DNA from: Oreohelix idahoensis
Lineage: Eukaryota > Mollusca > Gastropoda > Stylommatophora > Oreohelicidae
Reading direction: 5' to 3'
NCBI GenBank assembly: GCA_024509875.1
Contig: JAMPIV010019101.1
Span: 211,001 to 275,000, forward strand
DNA length: 64,000 nt
A program made the translations under genes and the position numbers. The notes under the pieces were generated by a model, which made no database searches, was not told the origin of the DNA, and saw only the letters and a list, made by a program, of their open reading frames with translations. Shown here piece after piece: positions 11,516 to 22,793 of this stretch (the first letter of the stretch is position 1; each line of letters opens with the position of its first letter).

Positions 11516-14500
11516 TCGTACGGCCGGTGGTTACGATACACTCTCAGTATTGGTTTTTTATATCTACTGAATCATCTCAAATAATAACATTGTGATCTAC
11601 CCCCAATAGCATCCAAAGAGAAAATTGTTTAGTCGTGGTGGTTGCTGAAGCTATAGGGTTTTTTATGATATCTCTCAAGTTGGCTTTATGATTGAGACCA
11701 TTGTAAAAGCGCGTGAATTTGTTTTAAGAAACTGTGTGGAGCGTTCCTGATTCAAACGTTAGTGTCAAGGCATTTGACTATTTCATGTTGGCAACGGTAA
11801 TTCTTTTCGCGCCACGAGATCTTAATGTGTTTTGCTTGCGTTTATGCTTACAGGACAGAAAGTTCTTTGAGACACCATAAGTGGCACACTTCAAAGGATT
11901 TTATTGACCACCACAACTGGTTGCAACAAAAAGTTGCCATGCTCCTAGGCTCCCTTTTCAGACTGGAATCAACCCAAATGAGAAAAAGGGTCTACTCGCA
12001 CCGTGCTTGTCAATGTATCGTTCTATGCTCACAAGCCAAATGCATCTGATGATTATTGAGGCACAACGTATCTTCACGTGGAGTTGGTAATAATGTCGGT
12101 TGGTAGTTCTTCGACCCATTACATTAACGGTAGGCTCAAGATTTCATTTCTGCATCAGATCTACGAACGATAGTCCAAAAGGCTTTCTTGCAAGAAGCTA
12201 GATCAAATTTGGTCCATGGAATTGTGTAGGACTTTGGAAATTTGTCCAAGCATCATAACGAATAGCTAAATGCTAACAGTTCCCTTCTTTGTAAGCTGGT
12301 AATTGTATGGCATGTCATGAATATCTTCAAACACTTTTCTTGCGGCCTTCCCGTTCTTCTTCTCCATGTCACGCGAGCTCTAGGTGCGTACATGCACTTT
12401 TATCCTACTATTTTTGGAAATTGTATCGACCGTCGGCCTTTAATTGTTCACTCATTTTTGCTTGTTGAAATGATTTGAGCACTATTGCGCTCACACTGTG
12501 GCTATCATTGATATCATAGTTAATCAATGTTTCCCCAGCGTACGCTGTTCCTCTGTTACTGCCTGCGCTTCAGACTACAATGTCCATCCGCAATTAGTCC
12601 ACATGAAGCTAACAGAACATCTGCTACATACAAATGGTCTCGTCAATTCTATCTGTTGGAATAGATAGATGTTGCTTGTCGACTACAAATTCAATAAACC
12701 AAAAACATTGGGAGGTCTCTTATTGCTAACAATATCTGCACACGCAAATGCGTTGTTTCGAAAAAGTCATGTCAAATAAGTGACAAGGTTGACTTTCCCT
12801 CTGCTACATCGTCCAACACCTCCCTGTATCCGTGTTATACAGGCATCTAGTTTAGAAAAAATATTTGGACATTGTCAGGGAAATCTAGTGAGTCTATCTC
12901 TTTCCACTGGTATGACATTTTGTAGTGGGACAGCGCCTTTTTAGATCTGTTAGTTTAAAGTGGGGGTTTTTGCGCCGTCAAGGCAAACACCACGAAAGAG
13001 AATCACATTACCTGACTTATAACAGAAACGGTTGTCGTTATACTACATACCACCAATTATGAAATGACGTCTTTCACAACCTTTCCTAATATACATCATT
13101 TGCACGGCAATTGACTTTTCTAGTTCCTGTGGCACTAAGTGTCTAAGGTTTATACATAGTATAGGATTACTTTTCTAGTGTGAGCGGTCTAGTCTGAGCT
13201 GGACCAACCTACAGACCGTTTTGTACTCTTTATAAAAGAAATTACATTGCCTCCTTCACAGCGACAGGTTTGTCACTATTTCTGATCGAACTGTTTTCCT
13301 GGGAATTCAGATGTTATAAGGTAATCTACTCCACTGTGACGTGTAGAGTAAGATGTTCTTTTTTCAGTCTGACTTTAATGTTGGTTAATAGTCTAACCAC
13401 TACTCAAGCTTTTCGCACATTGGTAAACCCAAAAATTGCTATCGTCCATCTCAAAACTACTTCCACAAATACAAAGTAAATTGTTGACGATGGTGACTAT
13501 TCAGACAACAGCTTTCTGTATATACTAAATTTATCATTCAAGTAGTTAATGTCTATCCGAAAACAGTCTATACTTGATTCCTATTGTGTCAATTGCTAGT
13601 GACTCATATGTTTTCTGTTTGTAAACTGCCACCTCCGACTTTTTTATATACACAGTCCCTGCTGTCGGGGTACCTAATAATATGCACTTGCTTTATATCC
13701 ACCTTGGTCTGGGCTTGATCTGTCTGGAAATTATTTTAAATGTAAAGGTAGAGTGTTACTTGGTACACCTTGTGTCATACCCATGGGAACCTTTAGGGAA
13801 TGACGTTATCTTTCTGTTAGTGAGGGGCCTGGGCTTTAATTCATGGTATTCGGAATTGTTACCTTTGACAGAAAGGATAAGCCCTGCCGATTCTCTTTGG
13901 GATTCATTTCACTGAATAAGTTAGTATCTTCACCAGTATTCAAAATGTGAGTAAACTAACAGTATCACTTTTCATTAAATGGAAAAGCAGCTCAAAACGG
14001 TCCTCCAGTCATCATTATAAAAGTGTGTTTTTGATTTTGAATTGACCACTCTCTAGTCAATCGTGAAAGCTTAGTACCTGCTTGAGCACACTGTCCTTAG
14101 TTTCCTCTTAGAAACATAATTTTTACTCCAGTACGGCCCCCCCTTCCACTTTCTGCAGTAAGTACATGGACAAGTAGAGTCTTTAGCCTGGACAGTGGTT
14201 TTTTTGTATGTGGTTTACAGGCCCACTTAATCCCATTTGCACATAGCACCTCATGTCTATACCGTCCGTTACGTAGTTTTTCTTGTTGTTATCGAACCAG
14301 TTGCTTTGTTCTTGTGGTCTTAGGTTTATAGGCTTTTCACTGCAATCCACCAGGGGTGCTAAGATGTACCTATGCTGAATTTTGTTTAATGTTTCAGTGC
14401 CTTGTGCCCTCGTGATTTCCTGCACTTTACCATCACAGAATCAAATAGTTGCTCTAGTATACATGTTAGCGTATCACTACTGGAATCTGATGTAGCCATT

Positions 14501-17500
14501 TTCTGGAACTCTCACCTGGCATTGGTTGTGCTAAGAAGAATGGATGCCTTCATTATTCGCTCCTCTCTGTTTGAGCGAGGGGGAGGCATCGGAGCGAGGA
14601 GGTTCTGATGCGGTATATTTACATACGTATGTTTTCTACCTTAATGCTCGCCCCAAGCGTGCAAGAAATCTCAGAAATCATATCTCAGGCATCTTCACCA
14701 CGTTTACTGTCCGACAGCGTGATGGTGATTGCTCTAAATCTTGCAGCTGAACTAAAGTCTTGTGTACTTTATGATCAGGACGCCTTTTTCAATTTCGTCA
14801 CAATTATGGCTACGTGTGTCGGGCTTTGCGGGACACATACCGGCATAGGCAAGAGGTAGCACATAAAACTGTGTTGTAGATTTCTTCATAACCCTTCATC
14901 TGTCTCCAATGCTGTTATCTAGAATATTATGGAGAAGCATAGGACGTTTGTCCTTCCCAGTCCAGTGCGTTCTTGGAATATCAATAGCATAACTATTGCG
15001 TTCTGGCGACCTTAAACAAGGAAAAAGCTTCTCTCTTTATTCAATTCTTGACCGGCAAATTCTCATTTTGCGACACGTGCGCCCCTGGACCCAACCACAC
15101 TCGCACTAGGTAATGTCTTTTTAGCTGCCATTTGTTGACATCTGATGTAACGTCAAAATTAGCCGATACTAATATTAAACTGTACTCACAAAGTCGTTTA
15201 ATCGATTTTAAGCTAGCTCGTTTTGCGTCCAACCTGTCCACAGGTCATCAAGAACACGCTTGCCACCATCCACCATGTTAATGGTTATGTATGTTTAAGT
15301 TATATAAAGCAGTTAACCCTACGTCATCTACATCCAATTCAACAAGCTCTCAACATGTTTATTTGAACGAATGCTAAAATCTCTGTAATAGTATAATGCA
15401 TCACCCATAGTTCCATCACAGTTTCGTTAGCGCATGCTGTTGATTAACAGAATATCACGTAAACATTGGTCCAAGATTTCGCATTTATTATTACATATGT
15501 GTCGGTTCGTTACCTTTAATGCTATTTCATAATATACAAGTTTGGCAAGTTATACATTGATTTCGATTCTCCATCTATCAATTTTCGATTTGGTTATCTC
15601 CCTTTTCCACAAGCACCTGCTTTTGATAGGCTCCAGCTTATGGCTACAATATGGCAAATTTCGAGTGAGTCGCCATGTTTCCCTTTGTTGAATGCGCATA
15701 AATTGGTATTTTTTTCAAAAATCGAGAATAGGAATAAAGTGGATCTCCAAACTGCAGATTCCCCTTTTTATGGTTGAAAAAATCCAGTGAGGAACGTATA
15801 ACCCAAAATCTCAAGATGTGAAATTCCCCATGAACGTAAAATTACCAATTATATATTTACCGATCTAAAATCATAAAAGATACTAATTTTCCACAGGCTT
15901 AAAATTCCCCAAAACAATTAAATGTAGCGACCTCCTTAGACATAATTTACAACATGCAACAATATCCAAGCCCGAACAACTTATCTTTTACCAGTTGACA
16001 ATTCCAGAGCATATATATATAACCGTATCCGTCTTACAACCCCCAAAAGGGTTGGTTGTATAATAATATAAATCCCTGAGCTATGTTACATAGATTAAAA
16101 TCTATTGTAAAATAAGATGATCCCTAGCTAAGTAGAAACCCCCCACCGACCATCCCCCCACCCCCCCCCCCCTCCCCCCCAATCGCCCCGCTGACTATAT
16201 AAAAACTGCAGGCAGGGCCCCCAGAGGCTTTTGTGATATCTACTTTGCTAAACGTTGGACCTATGTATAATGTGAATGTGTCGTCCAGAAGGACATTAAA
16301 TTATTAGACGGGAGTTAAGTATTATTTTCGGCATCTAGTCTACGGTGTATATTTGTGCTCATGTTGGCAATTCTTCACAACGGTGAATGGGAGATCTAAA
16401 CAAAAACACCTGTGCTATCTTTGAGGAGGGAAGACAAACGTATTGTGAAGACGCAGTAAGATGTAATTGGAGAGGACTCTCGGATTTTAGCCATCTTGGC
16501 GCTAGGCTGACCACAAGGGAAAACTACACCTTGGGGTCTGTCGAAAAACGTGGAGATGTGAGGTGTGACTCGTGCGCAAACTGCTATCGTTGAAATGTTA
16601 CCCACTAGTCGGCGGATCCTGGAGATGTGTTTAAGTTTAGGAAGATAATCCTTTACTAAAAATGTTTGATCTCATGGTCATCCAAAGCATGAAGACACAT
16701 GGACTCCTGATATTGCTCCCTAGAGGGATGGGCGAAGCTTGTGGATCGATGTTGATGTGCGCTATCATTTGGTTACAAGGGGTGTATATGTAGATTTAAA
16801 CTGAAAACAGAGAGGAGAGAGAGGAGGAATCGAGTCAGAGTTGAGAAGGAAGCCAGATCGTATTATTGTGTTGGTATGCGTTCTCGTATGTTTACGCCAT
16901 TGAGGTAGAAGGATTTGATATGCATTATGTTGAGTATGTGGAAAGAGAATTAACGACATAGAGGTATTTTTTACATTAAGAAAACCATTTTATAATGCTT
17001 ATGATTTATTGAAAAATTAGACGTTTCACGTTTACTGAGTTAATGCTGTTTTTTAGAGTTTGTCCATCTTTTGATAGAAAGCTGATTGGCGATTTTTGTG
17101 TTTTATAGATGTCGCCATTGCGCTGTATACATGGGTTTACTTTATTAGTATTAATATTATTTGTGTTGTGCTGAAGGTTAATTATGCATTTCTTGTGAGT
17201 TCGTAATTGTGGGTTAACTTTTACCTCAGTTGCTTATTGTTGGAGAAGAGGATTATTTATTAGCTTGTTACCCTCTAGCTCCGTGAGTAGCATACGCCTA
17301 TTGCATTTATTACAGAGCTGTAAGAATAGAAGAGTATATATCTGATTGTTCTTTAGAACAGCTAGACCTCTCACATACGGTACGGTACTGATAAAATGAT
17401 GTCATTTAGGCCAGTGCGCTGTGTGGAATATTTCATCATAAATAGAAGTGTTTCATTTAAGTTTTCTCTCGCGTGATGATGTAGTTAGTATTTAGTAGGA

Positions 17501-18392
17501 GTATGAAAGTATTATCGTTGGCTGAGATATGTTTATCGTTGATTACATATACATACAGACCCGCGCGAATACAAACACCACACACAACACACACACACAC
17601 ACACATAGACATATGAGCGCATGTACTTGCATATTTTCACACATGTGTATGTATTATTACGTAGATGATGTTTGTGCATTAGTACGATGCTAGTTTATTT
17701 TTTCATTTTATTTCAGAGAGTCCAGCAGTCTGTGCTGGGTAAATAGCTATTTTTTTTATAGGTTATACGGTGTTGCATAGGAATTACCTACAAAGTAAAC
17801 TTGTGGACAACATTGTTTTCTGTATGATTCATAAGCTACCTGATATGGTTTCATTAATAAAAGTGGAACCCCTGTCATCAAGAGAGTTTTTCTGTGACTG
17901 CGGAACGTGTGTGAAAGTAGGTCAGAGAGAGTTATGACAACATTACACACGAATTCTTATTCTTCTTCACATATCGTCTTCGCACTGTCACATAATGATC
18001 TACATTGATACAAGTATGTCTGTATTCCAGTTAAGAGAACTTGGAATTTTGTATAAATTCTTCCTATATGTATCTTTGTTCGTCTCTCAGTTGTGTCTGT
18101 CTATGATCTCTTCGCATTGTCATAATCATCATTATTTCCCTAATTGATCTTTATGGAGCAACAGGACCATTCCCACAGCTGACCCCTTGCAGGAAACAAG
18201 CATCAAAACATTCTTGTGCTTTTGCAGTGGTAGTTTCTTTAGCCGTGTATTTTACATGACAATGTTGCCATCCCAATACAGAAACCCGAGGAGGGAAAAG
18301 TTGGCTTTATTCGTTCATTGTTTTCTCAGAGTGCAAACTACTCGGGAATCTCCTACATCATGGATGGGTTTTATTTATGTATGTAGCAATTA

Positions 18393-18475
18393 TCCAAACA
18401 AGGGAAGCAAAGAATAGTAACACTGTACCCTACAAAGCATGTCGTAAAAAAAAAGTGACGAAGCAGGGCTGGGCA
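18393..18475 (+). repeat. SINE-like fragment (family E)
   Basis: Shares GCAAAGAATAGTAACACTG, CCCTAC and GCATGTCGTAAAAA with 61750-61800. An A expansion interrupts the core. Only the head of the element is present. Confidence 0.65.
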
Positions 18476-18552
18476 TTGAACCAGTTACGCCAAACTTTGA
18501 AAAAGGTTTTACCACAATCACTTCCACAAACAACGCGGACAGGTCAAATACA

Positions 18553-18898
18553 GGAATATGATCATCCTTGAGAGATTAATAGAGTCCATAGACAGACAAC
18601 TTGAGTGACAAACAAGCAGGTTTTCGACAAAACAAATATTGTTACAAACCAGATAGCTACACTGAAAATAATAGTTGAACGAAGTCTGAAATGGAATTCA
18701 TCGCTATACATTGAATTTGTGGAATATGGAGTCCTCTTGAAGATAGTTAACAATGCAGACAACTTAATGCAGAAAACTTAAGGAGATATGACATGCAGAG
18801 TTCCTAATGAAGGTCGACTTACAAAACCGTTTAGTGTAAGAAGAGGGGTGTGACAGGGATGCCTGCTGTCACCATTTATTTTCTTACTAGCTGTCGTG
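18553..18898 (+). pseudogene. Decayed RTE-like reverse transcriptase fragment
   Basis: Translating in shifting frames gives MIILERLIESIDRQL, then QTSRF/AGFRQN-like, WNSSLYI-like and finally RRGV with a stop followed by QGCLLSPFIFLLA. These correspond in order to the segment of the 7.77-10.16 kb LINE around its IILERLKESIDKKL and GVRQGCLLSPFLF motifs. An internal piece (the KAFD region) is missing, and stops and frameshifts are frequent. It is an old, internally deleted copy of the same or a sister family, inserted in the opposite orientation to the intact one. Confidence 0.8.
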
Positions 18899-19081
18899 GG
18901 TGAAAATAAAGGCACAGTTGGCGGTGTGGACCACCACTTAGTAAAGTGCAGAAGAGGCAGGACGGACGATATCACTGAGTGTGATTTTTGAGTGACATAC
19001 GACAGACAAGAGAAATGGTTACTAAGTGACCTCGATCTTGGTTTCACCTCGCGAATTTGAAGATGTAAACACCCATACACA

Positions 19082-19082
<1 letters not shown>

Positions 19083-19122
<40 letters not shown>

Positions 19123-19140
19123 ACGCACACTCTCTCTCTC
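19083..19140. repeat. (CT)n microsatellite
   Basis: CT dinucleotides with one CTTTCTCTCACGCACA interruption. The R/E repeat ORF on the minus strand across it is low complexity, not a gene. Confidence 0.9.
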
Positions 19141-19361
19141 AGACAGATAGAGAGGAACAAAATAAATGTTGGGAACATTCTGAATGATGGTTTCAATTTG
19201 CTACAAATTTATTAAAGGAAAACACCCATGAAAATTATCTATCAAGATATATAAATCAGGTAGCTAACGAAAACTTTCTATTTTGAGAAAACAAATAATT
19301 ATTGAATCATCACATGAAATACCAAGTAAATTGACATATAACATTGAATCAATAACTGTCA

Positions 19362-19505
19362 TGGATTGTCTCTCCTTAGCTCTGCAGTAGTGGTCCAACA
19401 ATGACCAAATCTCAAGAGCATCTAAACTAGGTCGTCAAAGGTGTCTACTTTCGCACAAGATTACTCTTGGCAGAGTTGTAGATAGAAGGGTAATGACGAA
19501 ATGGT
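19362..19505 (-). repeat. Dispersed repeat C, partial copy
   Basis: Reverse complement of the right part of the repeats at 33.1-33.6 and 48.3-48.8 kb. Shared blocks are AACTCTGCCAAGAGTAATCTTGTGC (seen here inverted), the TTTGACGAC block and GGACCACTACTGCAGAGC followed by GGAG. Truncated at its 5' side and without the (TA)n part. Confidence 0.75.
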
Positions 19506-19957
19506 GAACAAAAAAGCGTTTAAATATGGCACTCTAATGATCAGGTCAATGGTTACTAGAAAAACTTTCCACGCCCTTTTTATTAAAAGTGTTGTATACT
19601 ACTCGTCAAAAGTCAAGGGCCACCCTATTATTTTCAATACACTTTTATAAAAGCGTATAGAATGATTAAATGAAGGAAGTTTTTAGAAAAATGGGTGCAA
19701 TATCTTTCTCTGACAGTCCTCTATGCACGTTAAGCATAAAAACAACTCACCGACAACCATGGTGATCACGTGCAATTTGGTTTGCTGACCATAAATTCAC
19801 ATTTTTAATGTTTTTTCAAACTTCCGTAGAACCAAACAGGTGAAGTAATCGTGCTGATTGACATCCCACGTGCAATGGCGACTTTTCATGAACAGAGTTC
19901 ACTCTTAATTTGTTTTCAATCAGCAGACTCAGGGTAGTTTCATCACTAGCAAAAACC

Positions 19958-20063
19958 ATGTCACCGAGAAGAAGTCTTGACACCTTACAAAGAATGAGGG
20001 CTATAGTGTGGGTTGAAAGTGGTTTATCTGTCTGTGAGGTGGCTAGACGGCTTGCAGTGTCAC
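19958..20063 (+). pseudogene. Tc1-like transposase, N-terminal part
   Basis: Starts at ATG with MSPRRSLDTLQRMRAIVW and runs to VARRLAVS, the first helix-turn-helix of a Tc1-type paired-like DNA-binding domain. It breaks off exactly at the LTR insertion. The next residues of the domain (HSTIQRILERF) are encoded at 29803 onward in a matching frame once the 5-bp duplication GTCAC is counted once. This makes the boundary of the LTR element certain to the base. Confidence 0.9.
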
Positions 20064-21443
20064 TGTTACGCACATAATTTTTCTAAGACTTTGTATAATT
20101 AACTTGCCTGAATTGTACACTGTAATTTTTTCTTGGTCGAAGGTAAATAACCCTTGTTTGACTGTGATTACATTTTCAATGGTGGTTACCTTCTCTTGTG
20201 TTCTGACTCGCCGGTCCATTTTTTCGATCGATGTCAGGCCATTCTCCTTATATGGTAGCATCGATCAACTGTTTCTTGGAATGATTGAAACCAGAGTTGA
20301 TGTTTTATTCCATGTCCATATAAGGCGTGATTTCTGAACATAGCTTTGTTGGAATGTTTCCTTCATCATCTCGTTTTGAGTGTTACTCAGGCGTATGCGT
20401 TCTGCGCATGTCTGGACTTTAAGAGAGTTAGAATAGTCTTCCGCCCAGGGAGTTCGACAAGATGTTTTGAGCAGAGAGGACGCCATGCTGCGTCTGTGAT
20501 TTTTGATAGGGAATTCTGTAGTCCTCCTGTGAGTTAGTTAACTAACGAGGCTTTCCCTATATGATTCGAAAACGCCTGGAGGCGTATGTTTTGTGGTGTT
20601 GATTCTGAAGCAAGGTAATACCCTCCTTTATTGAACTCTGTGATCTACCTAGATGTTTGACATGTTGTCGTTCTCTGCTCGCTTGTGTGTTACAGAAAGG
20701 AGAGGTTCTTCTACTAGGAATTACACCCCAGGTATCTTCATACCTGAGATCTATATATATATATATATACGGGTCGCTCTAGGCCCAGAGAACAATTTCT
20801 ATGTTCTAGGATCTTCGCTATGCCAGCGATTGCACCTATGTCGAGGGTTAGACTTAGGGATGCTATAAAGGTCAGCTTGACCTGTACTCCTGAAATGCCA
20901 TTCTCGTGCGGACAGTAATAGACTTATTTTTGTACATCTGATCTGCCAGCATCAGAGAGGAGTACTGATATTTATGAATATTTATGATATGAAGCTGAGG
21001 CTATCGTCAGCTAGGATTACCTATATCAACTTAGAGAATGTATGCAGATCCATGAAGAAACTTTATTAATGCTGAATACTATGAACTGTCATGTCCATGA
21101 CTTGTTGTGAAATGGATGTATCATTATCTGTCATTGTGGCGTCCGAAATAAATGATGGAAACGTCACCAGCAGTTATAACATTTCTATGACTTATACATG
21201 TCATAACTCCTGTATTGTGGAACTGTGAATCTACGTCACACCTACACACACGGCAACCTACTTCAAACCAGACAAGACACCATCACCACAGCCTATATAT
21301 ATATTCCTGGTGTCTATAGGGGTGGTACTTACTTGGCTACAAACTAACAACGACTTGGACTTATACCTGTAAATGTTCGTAGTGGCCAGATTGTGGCTTA
21401 TCATCTTTAGTGGTCAGTAGTCAGCCTAAAACCACCCTTATCA
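20064..21443 (+). repeat. 5' LTR of element G1
   Basis: 1380 bp beginning TGTTACGCAC and ending CACCCTTATCA. It matches 28419-29802 almost completely: by eye I see about ten substitutions plus a length change in the (TA)n at about 20751-20769. The (TA)n followed by CGGGTCGCTCTAGG may serve as a TATA box. AATAAA near 21148 may be the polyadenylation signal. The short reading frames inside the LTR occur in both copies and have no family I know. Confidence 0.92.
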
Positions 21444-21448
21444 TTTTA

Positions 21449-21464
21449 TGGTGGCCAATAGCTG
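21449..21464 (+). promoter_or_regulatory. Candidate primer binding site of G1
   Basis: TGGTGGCCAATAGCTGG begins five bases after the LTR end. It starts with TGG, complementary to a tRNA CCA end. The second LTR element of the window has the same five-base offset. I could not assign the tRNA. Confidence 0.5.
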
Positions 21465-22793
21465 GTTTCAACTGGTACCAGCACTCAAGGGGATCAACAA
21501 ACCCATACAACATTCAAGTTCGTCATTTCGTGAACTCACTTCCTTCAAAAATCTACATCTTCAATGAAATATTTTGAAACTAACCGGCGTTGCTGCATTT
21601 AGATGGATTTTGAAACTACCCGGCGTTGCCGCATTCAGATGGTCAAGTGCCGATGGAATCAAGTTTGCTGTAGTTCGAAGTTCGAGTACCGATCATTGTA
21701 AGAAGGACATGTTCCGAAACTCCACATCCTGTATCAGAAGCTCATTTCCTGCGTCATGGCTGTTTATGGGAGCAGATGTCGATCAACGTTGGATCATTTA
21801 TCCTTAGAATGCTGATCACAACCTGTTCTGCACCGTGCTGACGTTTGGACATATATAAGTTAAGTGGCCTGTTTGTTAGTGAACTGTGCCCTTATATCCT
21901 AACTGAGCCTTCTATATTTTCACACACTTTTTGTTATGTTTATATGTTATTTGTATATTTATATGTTTATATTTCAGCGGGTCGGTTGGGTAGGTGACTA
22001 TTATAAGGTATACCACGTCATAGAGGTCTTATAATAGCGTTCAGTAGGTGCAATTTTCTTAATTGAAAATTTGCATGCAACATCTGTTGCTATTTTTGTT
22101 AGTTGTGATGAGGTGTGTTTTTTCTTCGTTGTTTTTGTAACATTTTCTGTTCTTTAGTTTTGATTTCATTTGTTTGTATTTGTAGGTCTCCTGTTTTCTA
22201 TTATTCAGTTCTTTACACCATTTTTGTTTATACACTGTGACGTCATTTGTTTGTTTACATTTTTCGCATTTGTTATCACATTCTTTATGATATTTTCTTT
22301 TAGTTTTCGCTGTTTATTTAGTTCACTTTTGCGAATGTTTTCGTATTGTCTTTGATCTTTGTCATTGTTTACATTGTCTTTGATCTTTGTTATTGTTTAC
22401 ATTGTCTTGGATCTTTGTTATTGTTTACATAGTTCTTAATTAGCATTCACTATTGTTAAATATTTGCTTATGCACTATTAGCTGTGTAGTGCACTTATCC
22501 TAACTAACTGGTGGATTTGCTTATGCACTATTAACTGTGTAGTGCAGTTATGATAAATAACTGATGGATATGTGGTTATGCACTATTAGATGTGTAGTGC
22601 CCTTATGATTAAGAAGTGACTGGTGGTATTATTATACATTTGATAATACAAGTTCTTTATCAAAGACTTGTTTCCCACAGAGATTGTGGTAAACATTGTG
22701 ATTATACAAGTACTTTATTTAAGTCTTGTTACTATTAAGGTTGAAATAAGATAATTAATTATTTCAGGTTTTGGACTCATAATATTAGACATC
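21465..22793 (+). other. Leader of element G1 with two sets of short tandem repeats
   Basis: 1.3 kb between PBS and gag. At 22345-22431 a 28-bp unit beginning ATTGTCTTTGATCTTTGT occurs three times. At 22463-22625 a 53-54-bp unit centred on TTATGCACTATTA..TGTGTAGTGC occurs three times. No long ORF. Such leaders may carry packaging or translation signals, but nothing here proves that. Confidence 0.8.

Larger units (their letters stand above)
10227..18552. other. Long stretch without recognisable genes
   Basis: About 8.3 kb with ORFs of at most 98 codons, none showing a motif I recognise. Near 10230-10400 the minus strand reads short stretches resembling protein in shifting frames, possibly more of an interrupted element. 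A C-rich tract sits near 16140-16190 and a (CA)n tract near 17577-17605. Two SINE-like fragments at 11.25-11.5 kb and one at 18.39 kb are listed separately. Single-copy intergenic or intronic DNA is the simplest reading. Confidence 0.5.

Noticed and set aside
19083..19140. Arg/Glu repeat protein on the minus strand
   Set aside because: It is a translation of (CT)n/(GA)n.
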